Below, one piece after another: positions 49,394 through 58,513 of a DNA stretch of 64,000 nucleotides. The notes under the pieces are model-generated. The model did not search any database, had not been told where the DNA came from, and was given only the letters and a program-made list of their open reading frames with translations. Within the stretch, counting starts at the first letter, position 1. Every line of letters starts with the position of its first letter. The DNA is from an uncultured Collinsella sp. (GTDB lineage: Bacteria > Actinomycetota > Coriobacteriia > Coriobacteriales > Coriobacteriaceae). The position numbers and the translations under genes are program-made. The DNA lies in contig UREZ01000001.1 in NCBI GenBank assembly GCA_900547025.1, forward strand, positions 21,772 through 85,771. The letters are read 5' to 3'.

Positions 49394-50044
49394 TTAGCGA
49401 AAATGAGCTCCGCGCACGCTAAACTTCGCGCGAGCCTTCGCCAGGCAGTCGTAATGACCCACGTTATGGGCATCGCTCGCGATGAAGCTGTACAGGTTCT
49501 GATCGAACAGGCGCTGTGCCGGCTTTTTCTCGCGACCAAAGCGACCGCCGGCAATAAAGTCCGCCGAAGCCTGCAGCTTGCAGCCCATATCGACCAGGCG
49601 CTCCGCCACGCTTACATCCTTTTGAACCGCACGATAGCGCTCAGGATGAGCGATGATCACCTGGTAGCCACGGCACTGCAAATCGTAAATCGTGTTCTCG
49701 TACTCTCTAAACGCATACGCATCGGCATGCGTCGAAAGCTCGAGCAGAAACTCGTTGGTTCCATCGAAATGCAAGTGCTCCGCAGCATCGATACCAAGCT
49801 CAACAAGCTTTCGATGGTTGACCTCGAAGCCCATCTGGAGCGGAAAACCGTCAGCGTTATCACGCAGCAGCTCAAAGGCATCCCACATCTTGTCGTAATC
49901 AAAATAGGGATCACGGCAGTGAGGAGTGCAAACGATTCTGGTTACACCGGCCCGCTTGGCAGCCTCGAGCATCGCCAAGCTCTCATCGAGATCGGCGGCG
50001 CCGTCGTCTACACCCGGCAAGATATGGCAATGAATGTCACGCAT
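49394..50044 (-). CDS. PHP-domain tyrosine-protein phosphatase (CpsB/YwqE type)
   Basis: 216 residues. Metal-binding PHP motifs: 'MRDIHCHILPGVDDGA', 'IVCTPHCRDPYF', 'IIAHPERYRAV' and 'FIASDAHNVGHYD'. Such enzymes dephosphorylate the tyrosine tail of the partner BY-kinase and so tune capsule or exopolysaccharide assembly. It lies 17 bp after the kinase gene. Confidence 0.92.
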   Translation of the reverse strand: MRDIHCHILPGVDDGAADLDESLAMLEAAKRAGVTRIVCTPHCRDPYFDYDKMWDAFELLRDNADGFPLQMGFEVNHRKLVELGIDAAEHLHFDGTNEFLLELSTHADAYAFREYENTIYDLQCRGYQVIIAHPERYRAVQKDVSVAERLVDMGCKLQASADFIAGGRFGREKKPAQRLFDQNLYSFIASDAHNVGHYDCLAKARAKFSVRGAHFR

Positions 50045-50061
50045 AGGTCAGCCTTAATCAA

Positions 50062-50799
50062 CTAAACGTTTGCTCGGTTGGTGAAGATGCCCTTTTTGGA
50101 AGTCCCCTGATCGTCGGAGCCCTTCTTCACCTTCTTACCGTCCTTGGTGTAGTAGGAGTAGTAGTACTCGCTGGTCTCGGTCTCGCAGTAGTTCATAACG
50201 GTACCGATGAGCTTGACCTTCTCGGACTTCTTAAGCTGACCGATGGCGTTGAGCGCCTCCTCGCGCTTGGTGAAATCCTCACGCACGACAAAAAGCGCAC
50301 CGTCGGTCAGACTTGCGATCTCGGCAGCATCGATGAAAGTGCCGACCGGGGGAGCATCAAAGATGACGTACTGGAACTTGGCGGACAGTGCCTTTACCAG
50401 CTTGGCAAAGCGGTGAGAGACGATGATGTCGGCAGGATTGGGAATATGCGGCTCGGCATCGAGGAAGTAGAAGTTCTTCTGACCCGTCTCGACAATCGCC
50501 TGGTCAATAGAAACCTGCTCGGAAAGGACTGCATAGAGTCCGCCGCGGGAGCGGACGCCGAGCATATCGGCAAGGGATCTGCGACGCATATCAGCCTCGA
50601 CCAGCAGGACGCTCTTGCCGCTCGTGGCGATTGCCTGAGCAAGGTTAATGGAAACCGTAGACTTGCCCTCGTTGGGAATCGAGGAGGTAACGGTGATGGT
50701 GCGGATGGGGTCGTCCACGCTCGCAAAGCGGATGTTGGCCAGAAGGGTCTTGGCGGCATTCTGTACAACGAGCTTGTCGGTGTTCTTTGCCTTAGCCAT
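50062..50799 (-). CDS. Bacterial tyrosine kinase (CpsD/CapB type)
   Basis: 245 residues. P-loop 'SSIPNEGKSTVSINLAQAI', Walker A' 'VLLVEADMRRRSL' and Walker B 'YVIFDAPPVGTFID' define a BY-kinase. The tyrosine-rich tail is near the end (YCETETSEYYYSYYTKDGKK) and is the autophosphorylation site. It works with the adjacent membrane activator (2-bp gap) and is opposed by the PHP phosphatase. No glycosyltransferases for a polysaccharide are nearby. Confidence 0.93.
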   Translation of the reverse strand: MAKAKNTDKLVVQNAAKTLLANIRFASVDDPIRTITVTSSIPNEGKSTVSINLAQAIATSGKSVLLVEADMRRRSLADMLGVRSRGGLYAVLSEQVSIDQAIVETGQKNFYFLDAEPHIPNPADIIVSHRFAKLVKALSAKFQYVIFDAPPVGTFIDAAEIASLTDGALFVVREDFTKREEALNAIGQLKKSEKVKLIGTVMNYCETETSEYYYSYYTKDGKKVKKGSDDQGTSKKGIFTNRANV

Positions 50800-50801
50800 G
50801 C

Positions 50802-51458
50802 CTATTTACCACCTTTCATAGCCGGAATTCGGCCAACAACGGGAATGCCCAGGAGCTCTTCTGCCTCTTCGGCACCGCGGATGCGGGTGTTGAGCATGTC
50901 TGCCAAAACGACATAGGCAACTGCGATAAAGATGCCCGCGAGGAACGCGACAGCAACGTACAGCATACGCTTGGGGCCGCTGGGGGCTTCGGGGGTCTTA
51001 GCCTCGTCGATAACGTTGATGCTCTGGGCAGCGCCGACGTTCTGAGCGACCGTACTCACCGAGCTAGCTATGGCCTTTGCGACCTTAGCCGTCTCCTTGG
51101 CATCGGTGCCGGTAACCGAAAGCGTAATGACACGCGTGGTGGTCTCGGAGGAAACAGACACCTTGTAGTCATCCAGATCGGTGAGGCCCAGTTCCTTGGC
51201 GGCGCCGCTCTTAACGCTATCGCTATCCAGCAGCGTGGCGATATCGTTGGAAAGCATCTGACTCGCCGAGAGATCGTTGTAGCTCATCTGACCGCTATCG
51301 TCGGTCTTGGCGAGAATGTACATGCTCGTCGTCGCGGTATAGGTGTTGTCCATCGCAACGAAGGACACGATGCCCATGGCGATCGCGCAGACCACCGGAA
51401 GGGTGATGACCAGCTGAAGGTGCTTCTTCAGCAGCTGGAACAGTTCGAGAAGGGTCAT
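50802..51458 (-). CDS. Wzz/CapA-type chain-length regulator and kinase activator
   Basis: 218 residues. Two membrane helices (about 17-36 and 172-194) flank an external domain, the usual plan of Wzz/CpsC proteins, with a Pro-rich 'EAPSGPKRMLYV' just before the second helix. The cytoplasmic tail (AEELLGIPVVGRIPAMKGGK) touches and activates the BY-kinase. It is the first gene of the run; a ribosome site AAAGGC precedes the ATG. Confidence 0.9.
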   Translation of the reverse strand: MTLLELFQLLKKHLQLVITLPVVCAIAMGIVSFVAMDNTYTATTSMYILAKTDDSGQMSYNDLSASQMLSNDIATLLDSDSVKSGAAKELGLTDLDDYKVSVSSETTTRVITLSVTGTDAKETAKVAKAIASSVSTVAQNVGAAQSINVIDEAKTPEAPSGPKRMLYVAVAFLAGIFIAVAYVVLADMLNTRIRGAEEAEELLGIPVVGRIPAMKGGK

Positions 51459-51598
51459 GCAGCTTGCCTTTCATTTCCCCAGTTCGGATTGACAAAACTG
51501 TCCGTATGTTATCGCATCTTTTTACCGAGACCAAACTCTATACATAAGAAACAGGCTCTCCTGTAAAAATGTCGGAAGCAATCGTAAAATTGCACAAC

Positions 51599-51629
51599 AA
51601 CGCCGCACCCGAAAGTCAAATGCGGCGTC
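51599..51629 (-). terminator. Terminator after phoR-type kinase
   Basis: ACGCCGCA and TGCGGCGT pair around a 13-nt loop, 25 bp after the kinase stop; followed by GTTGTTG on the minus strand. The rest of the 51459-51653 gap holds the promoter region of the kinase/phosphatase run. Confidence 0.7.
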
Positions 51630-51653
51630 TACATCAATATCTATGTTGTATCG

Positions 51654-53078
51654 CTATGCGAATGGCTCGTCCTGCTGTATGGGAAACGTCACCGTAATGG
51701 TGGTTCCCACGCCCAACTCGCTCGACAGATCGAGCGTGGCGTGATGATACAGGGCCGCATGCTTGACAATGGCAAGCCCCAGACCGGTTCCGCCGCGTGC
51801 CTTGGACCTACTCTTGTCCACGCGATAGAACCGCTCAAATACCTTGCCCTGTTCTTCAGGCGCGATACCGATTCCCGTGTCGGCGACCGCAAGGAACGGA
51901 TGGCCTTCGTCGTTGGTGCCGCACTGCAGCGTAACCGTACCGCCGGGTCGATTGTAGCGGATGGCGTTGCTTGCCAGATTATAGATGAGCTCGTCAATCA
52001 AGCGCGACACGCCCTCGATGACCACAGGCTTGGTCTCATGACTTATCGTCACATTCGCCTGACGGGCGACCTGTTCAAGACGCTGCTCGACCGCGTAGAT
52101 GGCACGCGAGAGCTCAATAGGCTCCGTGGACCCAATGGGCACCGCCTCGCCCTCAGCTGCACGCTCGGCCTCGTCCAAGTTAGACAGCGTAAGGATATCG
52201 TTGACAAGCGCTGCCAAGCGGCCCGCCTCACGATAGATGCGACCGCCAAAGTTGCGCAGGTCGCCCTCGCCCTCGACCATGCCGTTTGCGATGAGCTCGG
52301 CATAGCCCGAAATCGCCGTAAGCGGCGTCTTGAGCTCATGGGTGATATTCGCCGTGAACTCGCGGCGCATACGGTCGTTGTCCGCTAGCACCGCCATTTG
52401 GCGCTTGAGTTCCTGGCGCTGCGACTCGATACGCTCAAGCATGGGGACCATCTCGGCATAGGCGTGCTCATAGCTACGGCGTGGGTGGTCCAAATCCACC
52501 TCTTGCAACGGCGCGATGATGGCACGGGACTCGCGGCGCGCCATAAAAAACGAGAGTACCGCACCCGCTGCTGCGATAAGCAGCATCGGCGCCACCATCG
52601 ACAGCAAAATCGCCGCAACGCCAGGCTGGGCCTGCGCCAAGCGGACAACCTGGCCGTTATCAAGGGCGACGGCGCGATACAGCATAATCTCGTCGAGCGT
52701 AGAGCTTGCGCGCTCCGCGGAACCCAAACCACTCTCAAAGGCCTCGATGACCTCGGGGCGATCGCCATGGTTGGGCAGTGTGGAAGGCGACGCCTCGTTG
52801 TCGTAGGCAACCGATCCATCCTTGTTAATCAGCGTGATGCGCAAGTCCTCGCGATCGAGACTACGCAAGAACGGGATGGGCTCCTGCTGTTCGTCGAGAG
52901 CGGCAGCAATGAGCTCGGTTTCCTGCGCCAGATTGGCACTCGTGGCATCCGCCAAGGTGTTTTGCACAAAGAACGCACCCAGCACCGTAAACGCCACGAT
53001 AACCGCCATGGCGCAGACAAAGATCGTCACAAAAACGCGGTGCGACAGCGTATGTTTTCCCTGGGGGGCGAAGACCAC
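51654..53078 (-). CDS. phoR: PhoR-like sensor histidine kinase
   Basis: 474 residues. Two membrane helices (about 15-38 and 155-178) flank an extracytoplasmic sensor part. The H-box is 'REFTANITHELKTPLTAISG', then ATP-binding motifs 'NLASNAIRYNRPGG', 'VADTGIGIAPEEQGKVFERF' and 'GTGLGLAIVKHAALYH'. It phosphorylates the response regulator encoded 3 bp upstream. GTG at 53078 has GGAGG before it. The nearby pstB supports a phosphate-starvation role. Confidence 0.88.
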   Translation of the reverse strand: MVFAPQGKHTLSHRVFVTIFVCAMAVIVAFTVLGAFFVQNTLADATSANLAQETELIAAALDEQQEPIPFLRSLDREDLRITLINKDGSVAYDNEASPSTLPNHGDRPEVIEAFESGLGSAERASSTLDEIMLYRAVALDNGQVVRLAQAQPGVAAILLSMVAPMLLIAAAGAVLSFFMARRESRAIIAPLQEVDLDHPRRSYEHAYAEMVPMLERIESQRQELKRQMAVLADNDRMRREFTANITHELKTPLTAISGYAELIANGMVEGEGDLRNFGGRIYREAGRLAALVNDILTLSNLDEAERAAEGEAVPIGSTEPIELSRAIYAVEQRLEQVARQANVTISHETKPVVIEGVSRLIDELIYNLASNAIRYNRPGGTVTLQCGTNDEGHPFLAVADTGIGIAPEEQGKVFERFYRVDKSRSKARGGTGLGLAIVKHAALYHHATLDLSSELGVGTTITVTFPIQQDEPFA

Positions 53079-53081
53079 GGG

Positions 53082-53810
53082 TTACTCCTCCGATGCGGTG
53101 GCCGCGGTGTCGTCGCCTTTGGCACCATCGCCGGCAGAAGGCTCGGCCAAGCGGTAGCCCACGCCGCGCACGGTCTCGATGGCGCTGGCATGCTCGCCCA
53201 GTTTTTGGCGAAGCGTCTGCACGTGCACGTCAACGGTGCGCGAACCGCCGTCGAAGTCCCAGCCCCACACGCTCTGCAGCAACGACTCGCGGGTAAAAAC
53301 CACGCCGGGCTTGCGCATGAGGTACTCGAGCAGGTCGAACTCGCGCAGGGTGAGCTTAAGCGGCTCGCCGGCAACGGTCACCTCGCGATGGCTGGGCGAG
53401 AGCACGATGTCGCCCACGCTGAGCACATCGCTCGCCTGCTTGACCATGCCGCCGCGACGCAGCAGTGCGCGGCAGCGGCTCGCAAGCTCCATGAGCGAAA
53501 ACGGCTTAGTCAGGTAATCGTCGGCACCGCCATCGAGCGCCATCACCTTGTCGAGCTCGGTATCCTTGGCGGTAAGCATCATGATGGGCACCGTCGCCGT
53601 CAGGCGATCGGCACGCAGTCGACGCATAATCGCCAAGCCATCGGTATCGGGCAGCATGATGTCGAGCAGGACGGCATCGGGTACCCGTCGCGCCACGGCA
53701 GCCTTAAACTCACCGTCGCACGAAAAGCCTTCGGCCTCAATCCCCTGCTTGCGCAGCGCATAGACCGTCAAATCCCTGATGTTGTCATCGTCCTCGACGT
53801 AATAGATCAT
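53082..53810 (-). CDS. phoB: PhoB-like OmpR-family response regulator
   Basis: 242 residues from ATG 53810 (AAAGGGG upstream). Receiver domain with 'YYVEDDDNI', phospho-acceptor Asp in 'AVLLDIMLPDTDG', 'MLTAKD' and 'LTKPFSLMELA', then winged helix ending 'ETVRGVGYRLAEPSAG'. A low-complexity acidic tail follows. Gap to pstB is 64 bp and contains the palindrome AAAGGTACCTTT (53852-53863). It likely controls phosphate genes; a pho box was not identified. Confidence 0.88.
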   Translation of the reverse strand: MIYYVEDDDNIRDLTVYALRKQGIEAEGFSCDGEFKAAVARRVPDAVLLDIMLPDTDGLAIMRRLRADRLTATVPIMMLTAKDTELDKVMALDGGADDYLTKPFSLMELASRCRALLRRGGMVKQASDVLSVGDIVLSPSHREVTVAGEPLKLTLREFDLLEYLMRKPGVVFTRESLLQSVWGWDFDGGSRTVDVHVQTLRQKLGEHASAIETVRGVGYRLAEPSAGDGAKGDDTAATASEE

Positions 53811-53874
53811 GTTGAACCCCTTTGCGGCCGGCATGACCGCATCTTAACCCTAAAGGTACCTTTACTAGATGGTA

Positions 53875-54750
53875 TCAGCCAAAACGCCCCGTCAAATAAT
53901 CCGCCGTGCGCGGATCGGTCGGATTCTTGAAGAGTTGCGCGGTGGGCGCGTGCTCCACCAGCTCACCCAGCAAAAAGAATGCGACCGAATCGGAGATACG
54001 CGCCGCCTGCTGCATATTGTGCGTAACGACCACGAGCGTGCAGGTCTCTTTGAGCTCACAGGCCAGCTGCTCCACCACGAGCGTCGACACAGGGTCGAGT
54101 GCCGAGGTCGGCTCGTCCATCAGCAGAATGTCGGGCTGCACGGCCAGCGCGCGGGCGATGCACAGACGCTGCTGCTGGCCGCCCGAAAGACCCAGACCCG
54201 ACTCTTTGAGCTTGTCCTTGACCTCATCCCATAGCGCAGCGCGACGAAGGGAGTCCTCGACCAGCTCGTCGAGCACGACGCGGTCGCGCACACCCATACC
54301 GCGCGGCCCATAGGCGACGTTGTCGTAGATGCTCATGGGAAACGGGTTGGGGCGCTGGAACACCATGCCCACGCGCTGGCGCAAACGGCAGATGTCGTAA
54401 TCGCCCAGGATATCTTGACCATCGAGCGCAATCTTGCCCTCGATACGGCAATCCTTGATGCCGTCGTTCATGCGGTTAAAGCAGCGCAGCAACGTAGACT
54501 TTCCGCAGCCCGAAGGCCCGATGAACGAGGTGATCTGCTTGTCGCGGATCTTGATATTCACGTCCTTGAGCGCATGATGGTCGCCATAGAACAGGTCGAG
54601 GCCCTCGACATCGATGCGCGTCGGCGAGGCGGCAAGATCCTCTGCCGTGGGGCGAGTCGCATCCCCAACCTCGCGCTCGCGCGCGGCCTCGGCCTGCGCT
54701 TTCATGAGTTCTTCAAGCTCCGTGGGCTCCACAGCCGCAGCAGCCGTCAT
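53875..54750 (-). CDS. pstB: Phosphate ABC transporter ATP-binding protein
   Basis: 291 residues. Walker A '[19 protein letters not shown]', signature '[15 protein letters not shown]', Walker B '[13 protein letters not shown]' and the switch His in '[15 protein letters not shown]' match PstB closely. An unusual 45-residue N-terminal extension rich in Ala and Glu precedes the ABC domain. ATG at 54750 follows GGAGG. The permease and binding-protein genes pstSCA do not lie upstream; an unrelated kinase gene is there instead. It drives phosphate import if they are encoded elsewhere. Confidence 0.93.
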   Translation of the reverse strand: MTAAAAVEPTELEELMKAQAEAAREREVGDATRPTAEDLAASPTRIDVEGLDLFYGDHHALKDVNIKIRDKQITSFIGPSGCGKSTLLRCFNRMNDGIKDCRIEGKIALDGQDILGDYDICRLRQRVGMVFQRPNPFPMSIYDNVAYGPRGMGVRDRVVLDELVEDSLRRAALWDEVKDKLKESGLGLSGGQQQRLCIARALAVQPDILLMDEPTSALDPVSTLVVEQLACELKETCTLVVVTHNMQQAARISDSVAFFLLGELVEHAPTAQLFKNPTDPRTADYLTGRFG

Positions 54751-54853
54751 ACCGCATACCTCCACATCGATATCAATTCAGCAGTATCGATAGTAGGAAT
54801 CGCGGCTCATATGCACGTGAGCGCATTGTCAAGTGTTTGTAAGGGCACACTGG

Positions 54854-56092
54854 CTATGCGGCGGGCAGCTCGATGGTGAATATCGTGTGTTCGGGCGTCG
54901 ATTCACATGCAACGGTACCGCCGTGCGCGCATACGATCTCCTTGGCGATGGCAAGCCCCAGTCCAGCGCCGCCGCGATTGGTCGCACGCGCCGCATCCAG
55001 GCGATAGAACTTCTCAAAGATCACCTTGAGCTTTGCCTCAGGGATGGGATCGCCCTGATTGATAAAGCGCACGCGCACGCCACCGCCGTCCCGGCGTCTG
55101 GCCTCGATCGTGATGGTCGAGCCCTCATAGCTATAGGCAATAGCGTTTTTCATGATGTTGTTGAACACGCGAGCCATTTTGTCGCCATCCACGAGCACCG
55201 TCAGGTCCTCGCGAATATCAACTTGGACTTCCTTATGCTGCTCGTTGAGGATGGGATAGAACTCGTCAGCCACCTGAGCCAGCAGCAACCCCAGATCAAC
55301 ATAGCCGCGCGTGAGCACGATATCGTGGAAGTCAAAGCGCGTGATATCGAAGAACTCTTCGATGAGCGTATCGAGCCGGTGCGCCTTGTCGAGCGCCACG
55401 CCCGTAAAGTGCGCACGTTGCTCAACCGGCAGCTCGGGAGCCTCTTGCAGCAGCGAAAGATAGCCCACCACACTGGCAAGCGGGGTGCGTAGGTCATGTG
55501 CCAAGTACGTGACCAAATCGTCCTTGCGATGCGACTCGTCACGCAGAGCTTGCTGCACCTTGCGCTCACGGTCACGTACGCGGTTAAGGGCGCCCTCGAC
55601 CTCCAAGAAGTCGCCGTCGATGTTATCCCAGGTGTCAGGGTGATCGATCAGGCGATCTTGAATACGAGCGGCCAGCACACAATCGGCATGCTGCTCGCCC
55701 TGCTCGTAGCCCTGGTAGTACAGGGCGCGGCCACACAAGAACAGCACGCACGCGGCAAGCGCCAGCACAAAGCCAAGCATGTTGAATACAAAGCCGGCAT
55801 CGAACAGCACCGGCCCTTCGATGCCGCCGAGCGCCATGGCGCCAATCGCCAACGTCATGGCCCACGCGGCGCCGCCAATCACCACGCAGCGGCACACGAT
55901 CTCAAATCGATCGATCAGCAAAAAGCCGACAAGCAGCACCGCCAAGATTCCGACGATGTTGTCGATGCCAATCAGCAGCAGGCTCAGCAAAAAGAGCAGC
56001 ACCGTTGCAAGCGCGCGGTTGTCGACGACCGACCTCACGTATTCAAAGAGCCGATCGGGCACCTCGAACGCTTGCCTATCGTCTTTTGTCAT
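54854..56092 (-). CDS. VanS-like sensor histidine kinase
   Basis: 412 residues from ATG 56092 (GTGAGGA upstream). Four membrane helices occupy about 28-130, with little external sequence, so it may sense within the membrane. The H-box is 'TYLAHDLRTPLASVVGYLSL', and ATP motifs are 'NNIMKNAIAYSYEGS', 'NQGDPIPEAKLKVIFEKFYR' and 'GGAGLGLAIAKEIVCAHGG'. The second Gly motif (usually DxGxGI) reads NQGDPI, as in VanS-type kinases. Partner of the regulator gene 26 bp upstream. Confidence 0.87.
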   Translation of the reverse strand: MTKDDRQAFEVPDRLFEYVRSVVDNRALATVLLFLLSLLLIGIDNIVGILAVLLVGFLLIDRFEIVCRCVVIGGAAWAMTLAIGAMALGGIEGPVLFDAGFVFNMLGFVLALAACVLFLCGRALYYQGYEQGEQHADCVLAARIQDRLIDHPDTWDNIDGDFLEVEGALNRVRDRERKVQQALRDESHRKDDLVTYLAHDLRTPLASVVGYLSLLQEAPELPVEQRAHFTGVALDKAHRLDTLIEEFFDITRFDFHDIVLTRGYVDLGLLLAQVADEFYPILNEQHKEVQVDIREDLTVLVDGDKMARVFNNIMKNAIAYSYEGSTITIEARRRDGGGVRVRFINQGDPIPEAKLKVIFEKFYRLDAARATNRGGAGLGLAIAKEIVCAHGGTVACESTPEHTIFTIELPAA

Positions 56093-56118
56093 ATCAAGAT
56101 CCTCACAAGCGAAAAGCG

Positions 56119-56814
56119 TTATTCGATGATGTAGCCGACGCCCCAGACGTTTTTGATAAAGCGTGGCTTTTGTGCGTCGTCGCCGATCTTTTCGCGCAAG
56201 TGGCGAATGTGCACCATCACCGTATTGTTGGAGCCAGGCATAAAGTCCTCGTTCCACACCGCGCGGAACAGGTCCTCCATGGCCACCACGCTGCCGCGAT
56301 GCTCGACCAGATACAGCAAGATTGAATACTCGGTGGGTGTGAGGCGTACCGGCGCACCGTCCACCGTCACGGAACGAGCGTCGCGGTTGATCTCCAAGCC
56401 GTCGAGCTGAATGGTCGGCGACTCGGCCGCCTGTGCACGGCTACCGTAGCTGGTGTAGCGGCGAAGCTGAGCGTGCACGCGCGCGATGAGCTCCAGCGGA
56501 CGGAACGGCTTAACCACGTAATCGTCCGCGCCAAGCGAAAGGCCCCCGATCTTGTCTTGCTGGGCATCGCGCGCCGTCAGCATGATCACGGGATAGGTAT
56601 GGCTGGAACGGATCGTACGCAGCAGCTCAAACCCATCGATATCGGGCAGCATGACATCCAGCAGCGCCAGATCGAACTCCTGCTCCAAGATTGCCTTGGC
56701 AGCATCGGCCCCGCTATAGGCAATCTGGACATCAAAGCCCTCTTTTGTAAGGTAGATACCAACCAAGTCGGCGATGGCCTTTTCGTCATCAACTACCAAA
56801 ATGTGCTCGTTCAT
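56119..56814 (-). CDS. VanR-like OmpR-family response regulator
   Basis: 231 residues. Receiver: 'ILVVDDEKAIADL', phospho-acceptor Asp in 'LALLDVMLPDIDGFELL', 'MLTARD', 'VVKPFRPLELIARV'. The DNA-binding winged helix ends 'RFIKNVWGVGYIIE'. It is divergent from the D-Ala-D-Ala carboxypeptidase gene, whose promoter shares the 56815-57011 gap, so cell-wall enzyme control is plausible by position. Confidence 0.88.
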   Translation of the reverse strand: MNEHILVVDDEKAIADLVGIYLTKEGFDVQIAYSGADAAKAILEQEFDLALLDVMLPDIDGFELLRTIRSSHTYPVIMLTARDAQQDKIGGLSLGADDYVVKPFRPLELIARVHAQLRRYTSYGSRAQAAESPTIQLDGLEINRDARSVTVDGAPVRLTPTEYSILLYLVEHRGSVVAMEDLFRAVWNEDFMPGSNNTVMVHIRHLREKIGDDAQKPRFIKNVWGVGYIIE

Positions 56815-57011
56815 GCGTGCTCCTCTCGCGCTCCATTATGCCCGAGGCGACGCACGCCACACACAACAAGCGTGGGTGATTAAGTCGACCTTAAGCACCC
56901 TTGTGCCCGTTCGGGCGCGGATGTGGGGCACACACGCACGCGATGATCGCCGACGCCGGCAAACGATATACTCTAGTTCCAGAAGAGACCATCCCGTCGA
57001 AAGCGAAATCT

Positions 57012-58352
57012 GTGAAGTCCCTCACCTCTTTTGCAAAGCGCTCAGCCCAGCTTGCCGCCGGCTTTGTCTGCGCTATCGCTCTTGCCGCTGGCGCGCCCAC
57101 CGTCGCCGGCGCCCAAGTGCTCACGACCGACAATGTTTGCGGCAAAACCGCCGATGCGCGCGGCATCACGGCCGAAAACCTGCCCGATATCGATGCGACC
57201 AATGCCCTCGTCATGGGCAAAGACGGCACCGTCTACTATGGGCGCGGCGCCGATGAGCAGGTCAAAATCGCCTCGATCACCAAGGTCATGACCGCAATCC
57301 TAACCGTCGAGAATTGCAAGATGGACGAGAAGGTCACGGTGAGCAACGCCGCAGCCACCGTGGGCAATTCGACCGCCGGCTTGCTCGAAGGCGACAAGCT
57401 TACCGTGGAGCAGGCGCTGCGCGGCCTGATGATTCCCTCGGGCAACGACGCCGCCATCGTGCTCGCCGAATATGTGGGCAAGAAGATCGACCCTAAGACC
57501 AAAGACGCCGAGGCCACATTTGTGAAGGCCATGAACGAGCGCGCTAAGAAGCTCGGCTGTACCGGTACGCTTTTTGAAAACCCGCATGGTCTGGACTTTG
57601 ATGAGTGGGCTGGCGATATGCACTCAACCGCACATGACGTAGCGCTGATGATGCAGGAGGCCATAAAAAACGACACGATCCGCGAGGTCGTAGCGAGCGA
57701 GGACTCCTGGATCGCGGTCACGGGCGCCGACGGCACCGACCATTCGCATTCCATGGACACGCATAACTATTTGCTGGGCCAAGATGGCAACATCGGCGGC
57801 AAGACCGGCACCACCGACGACGCGGGCTATTGCTTTACGAGCGCCTACAACCGCGACGGCGACGAGATCTACACCGTCGTTTTGAACTCCACCACCACCG
57901 ACCAGCGCTTTACCGATACCGCAACCCTTGCCAATTGGTACTACGGTCACAAGGCGGCGGTCGCAATCGCCAACACGCAGGAAAAGACTGCCAACGGCAA
58001 CCCGCTTATGGCGCGCATTAGTCAAACCGACTGGACGGATAAGACGATCGACGCCACGCTCGCCGATCCTACGGCGCAAGCGACCGTGTTTTCCCTTGCC
58101 GGCGAGGTGACCGAAAAGGTTAGCTACGACGATCTTTCGGGCACGGTGCATGTGGGCGACAAGGTGGGCAGCGTTACGCTCAAGCAGGACGGCACCAAGG
58201 TCGCCGTCATGGACCTGGTCGCCGACGAGGAAGGCGCAGGGCCCAATCCCATCGAGTGGCTGCTCGTGAAGCTCGACCGCCTGGGCCGCCGCATCGACAA
58301 CCGCCCACTTGCGGCAGAGAGCGAGACCGTCGCCAAGGCTCCTGAGATGTAG
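57012..58352 (+). CDS. D-alanyl-D-alanine carboxypeptidase (S11 family)
   Basis: 446 residues from GTG 57012. The triad motifs are present: SITK (Ser-x-x-Lys), SGN and KTGTT. The start was chosen because VKSLTSFAKRSAQLAAGFVC… makes a normal Sec signal peptide (cleavage after VAGA) and a -10 box TATACT sits at 56967-56972; longer frames would begin upstream of that promoter. A C-terminal beta domain (about 310-420) follows, with no clear membrane anchor but a positive stretch near 'VKLDRLGRRIDN'. It trims the pentapeptide of peptidoglycan outside the cell. Confidence 0.88.
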   Translation: MKSLTSFAKRSAQLAAGFVCAIALAAGAPTVAGAQVLTTDNVCGKTADARGITAENLPDIDATNALVMGKDGTVYYGRGADEQVKIASITKVMTAILTVENCKMDEKVTVSNAAATVGNSTAGLLEGDKLTVEQALRGLMIPSGNDAAIVLAEYVGKKIDPKTKDAEATFVKAMNERAKKLGCTGTLFENPHGLDFDEWAGDMHSTAHDVALMMQEAIKNDTIREVVASEDSWIAVTGADGTDHSHSMDTHNYLLGQDGNIGGKTGTTDDAGYCFTSAYNRDGDEIYTVVLNSTTTDQRFTDTATLANWYYGHKAAVAIANTQEKTANGNPLMARISQTDWTDKTIDATLADPTAQATVFSLAGEVTEKVSYDDLSGTVHVGDKVGSVTLKQDGTKVAVMDLVADEEGAGPNPIEWLLVKLDRLGRRIDNRPLAAESETVAKAPEM

Positions 58353-58381
58353 GGCTGGGGGAACATTACATTTGAGATTGG

Positions 58382-58410
58382 AGAGGCGTCCAACGGGGCG
58401 CCTCTTTTTG
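58382..58410 (+). terminator. Terminator after the carboxypeptidase
   Basis: AGAGGCG and CGCCTCT pair around a loop, followed by TTTT. Confidence 0.8.
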
Positions 58411-58513
58411 AATACCTCTTAAACGGGATGCGTCAGAATCACCAAAGCGACATTGCTAGCCGTTTACCTTCGCTGTGTCTTTTCGGACCTTGAAAACGGG
58501 TCCACCGGGCATG

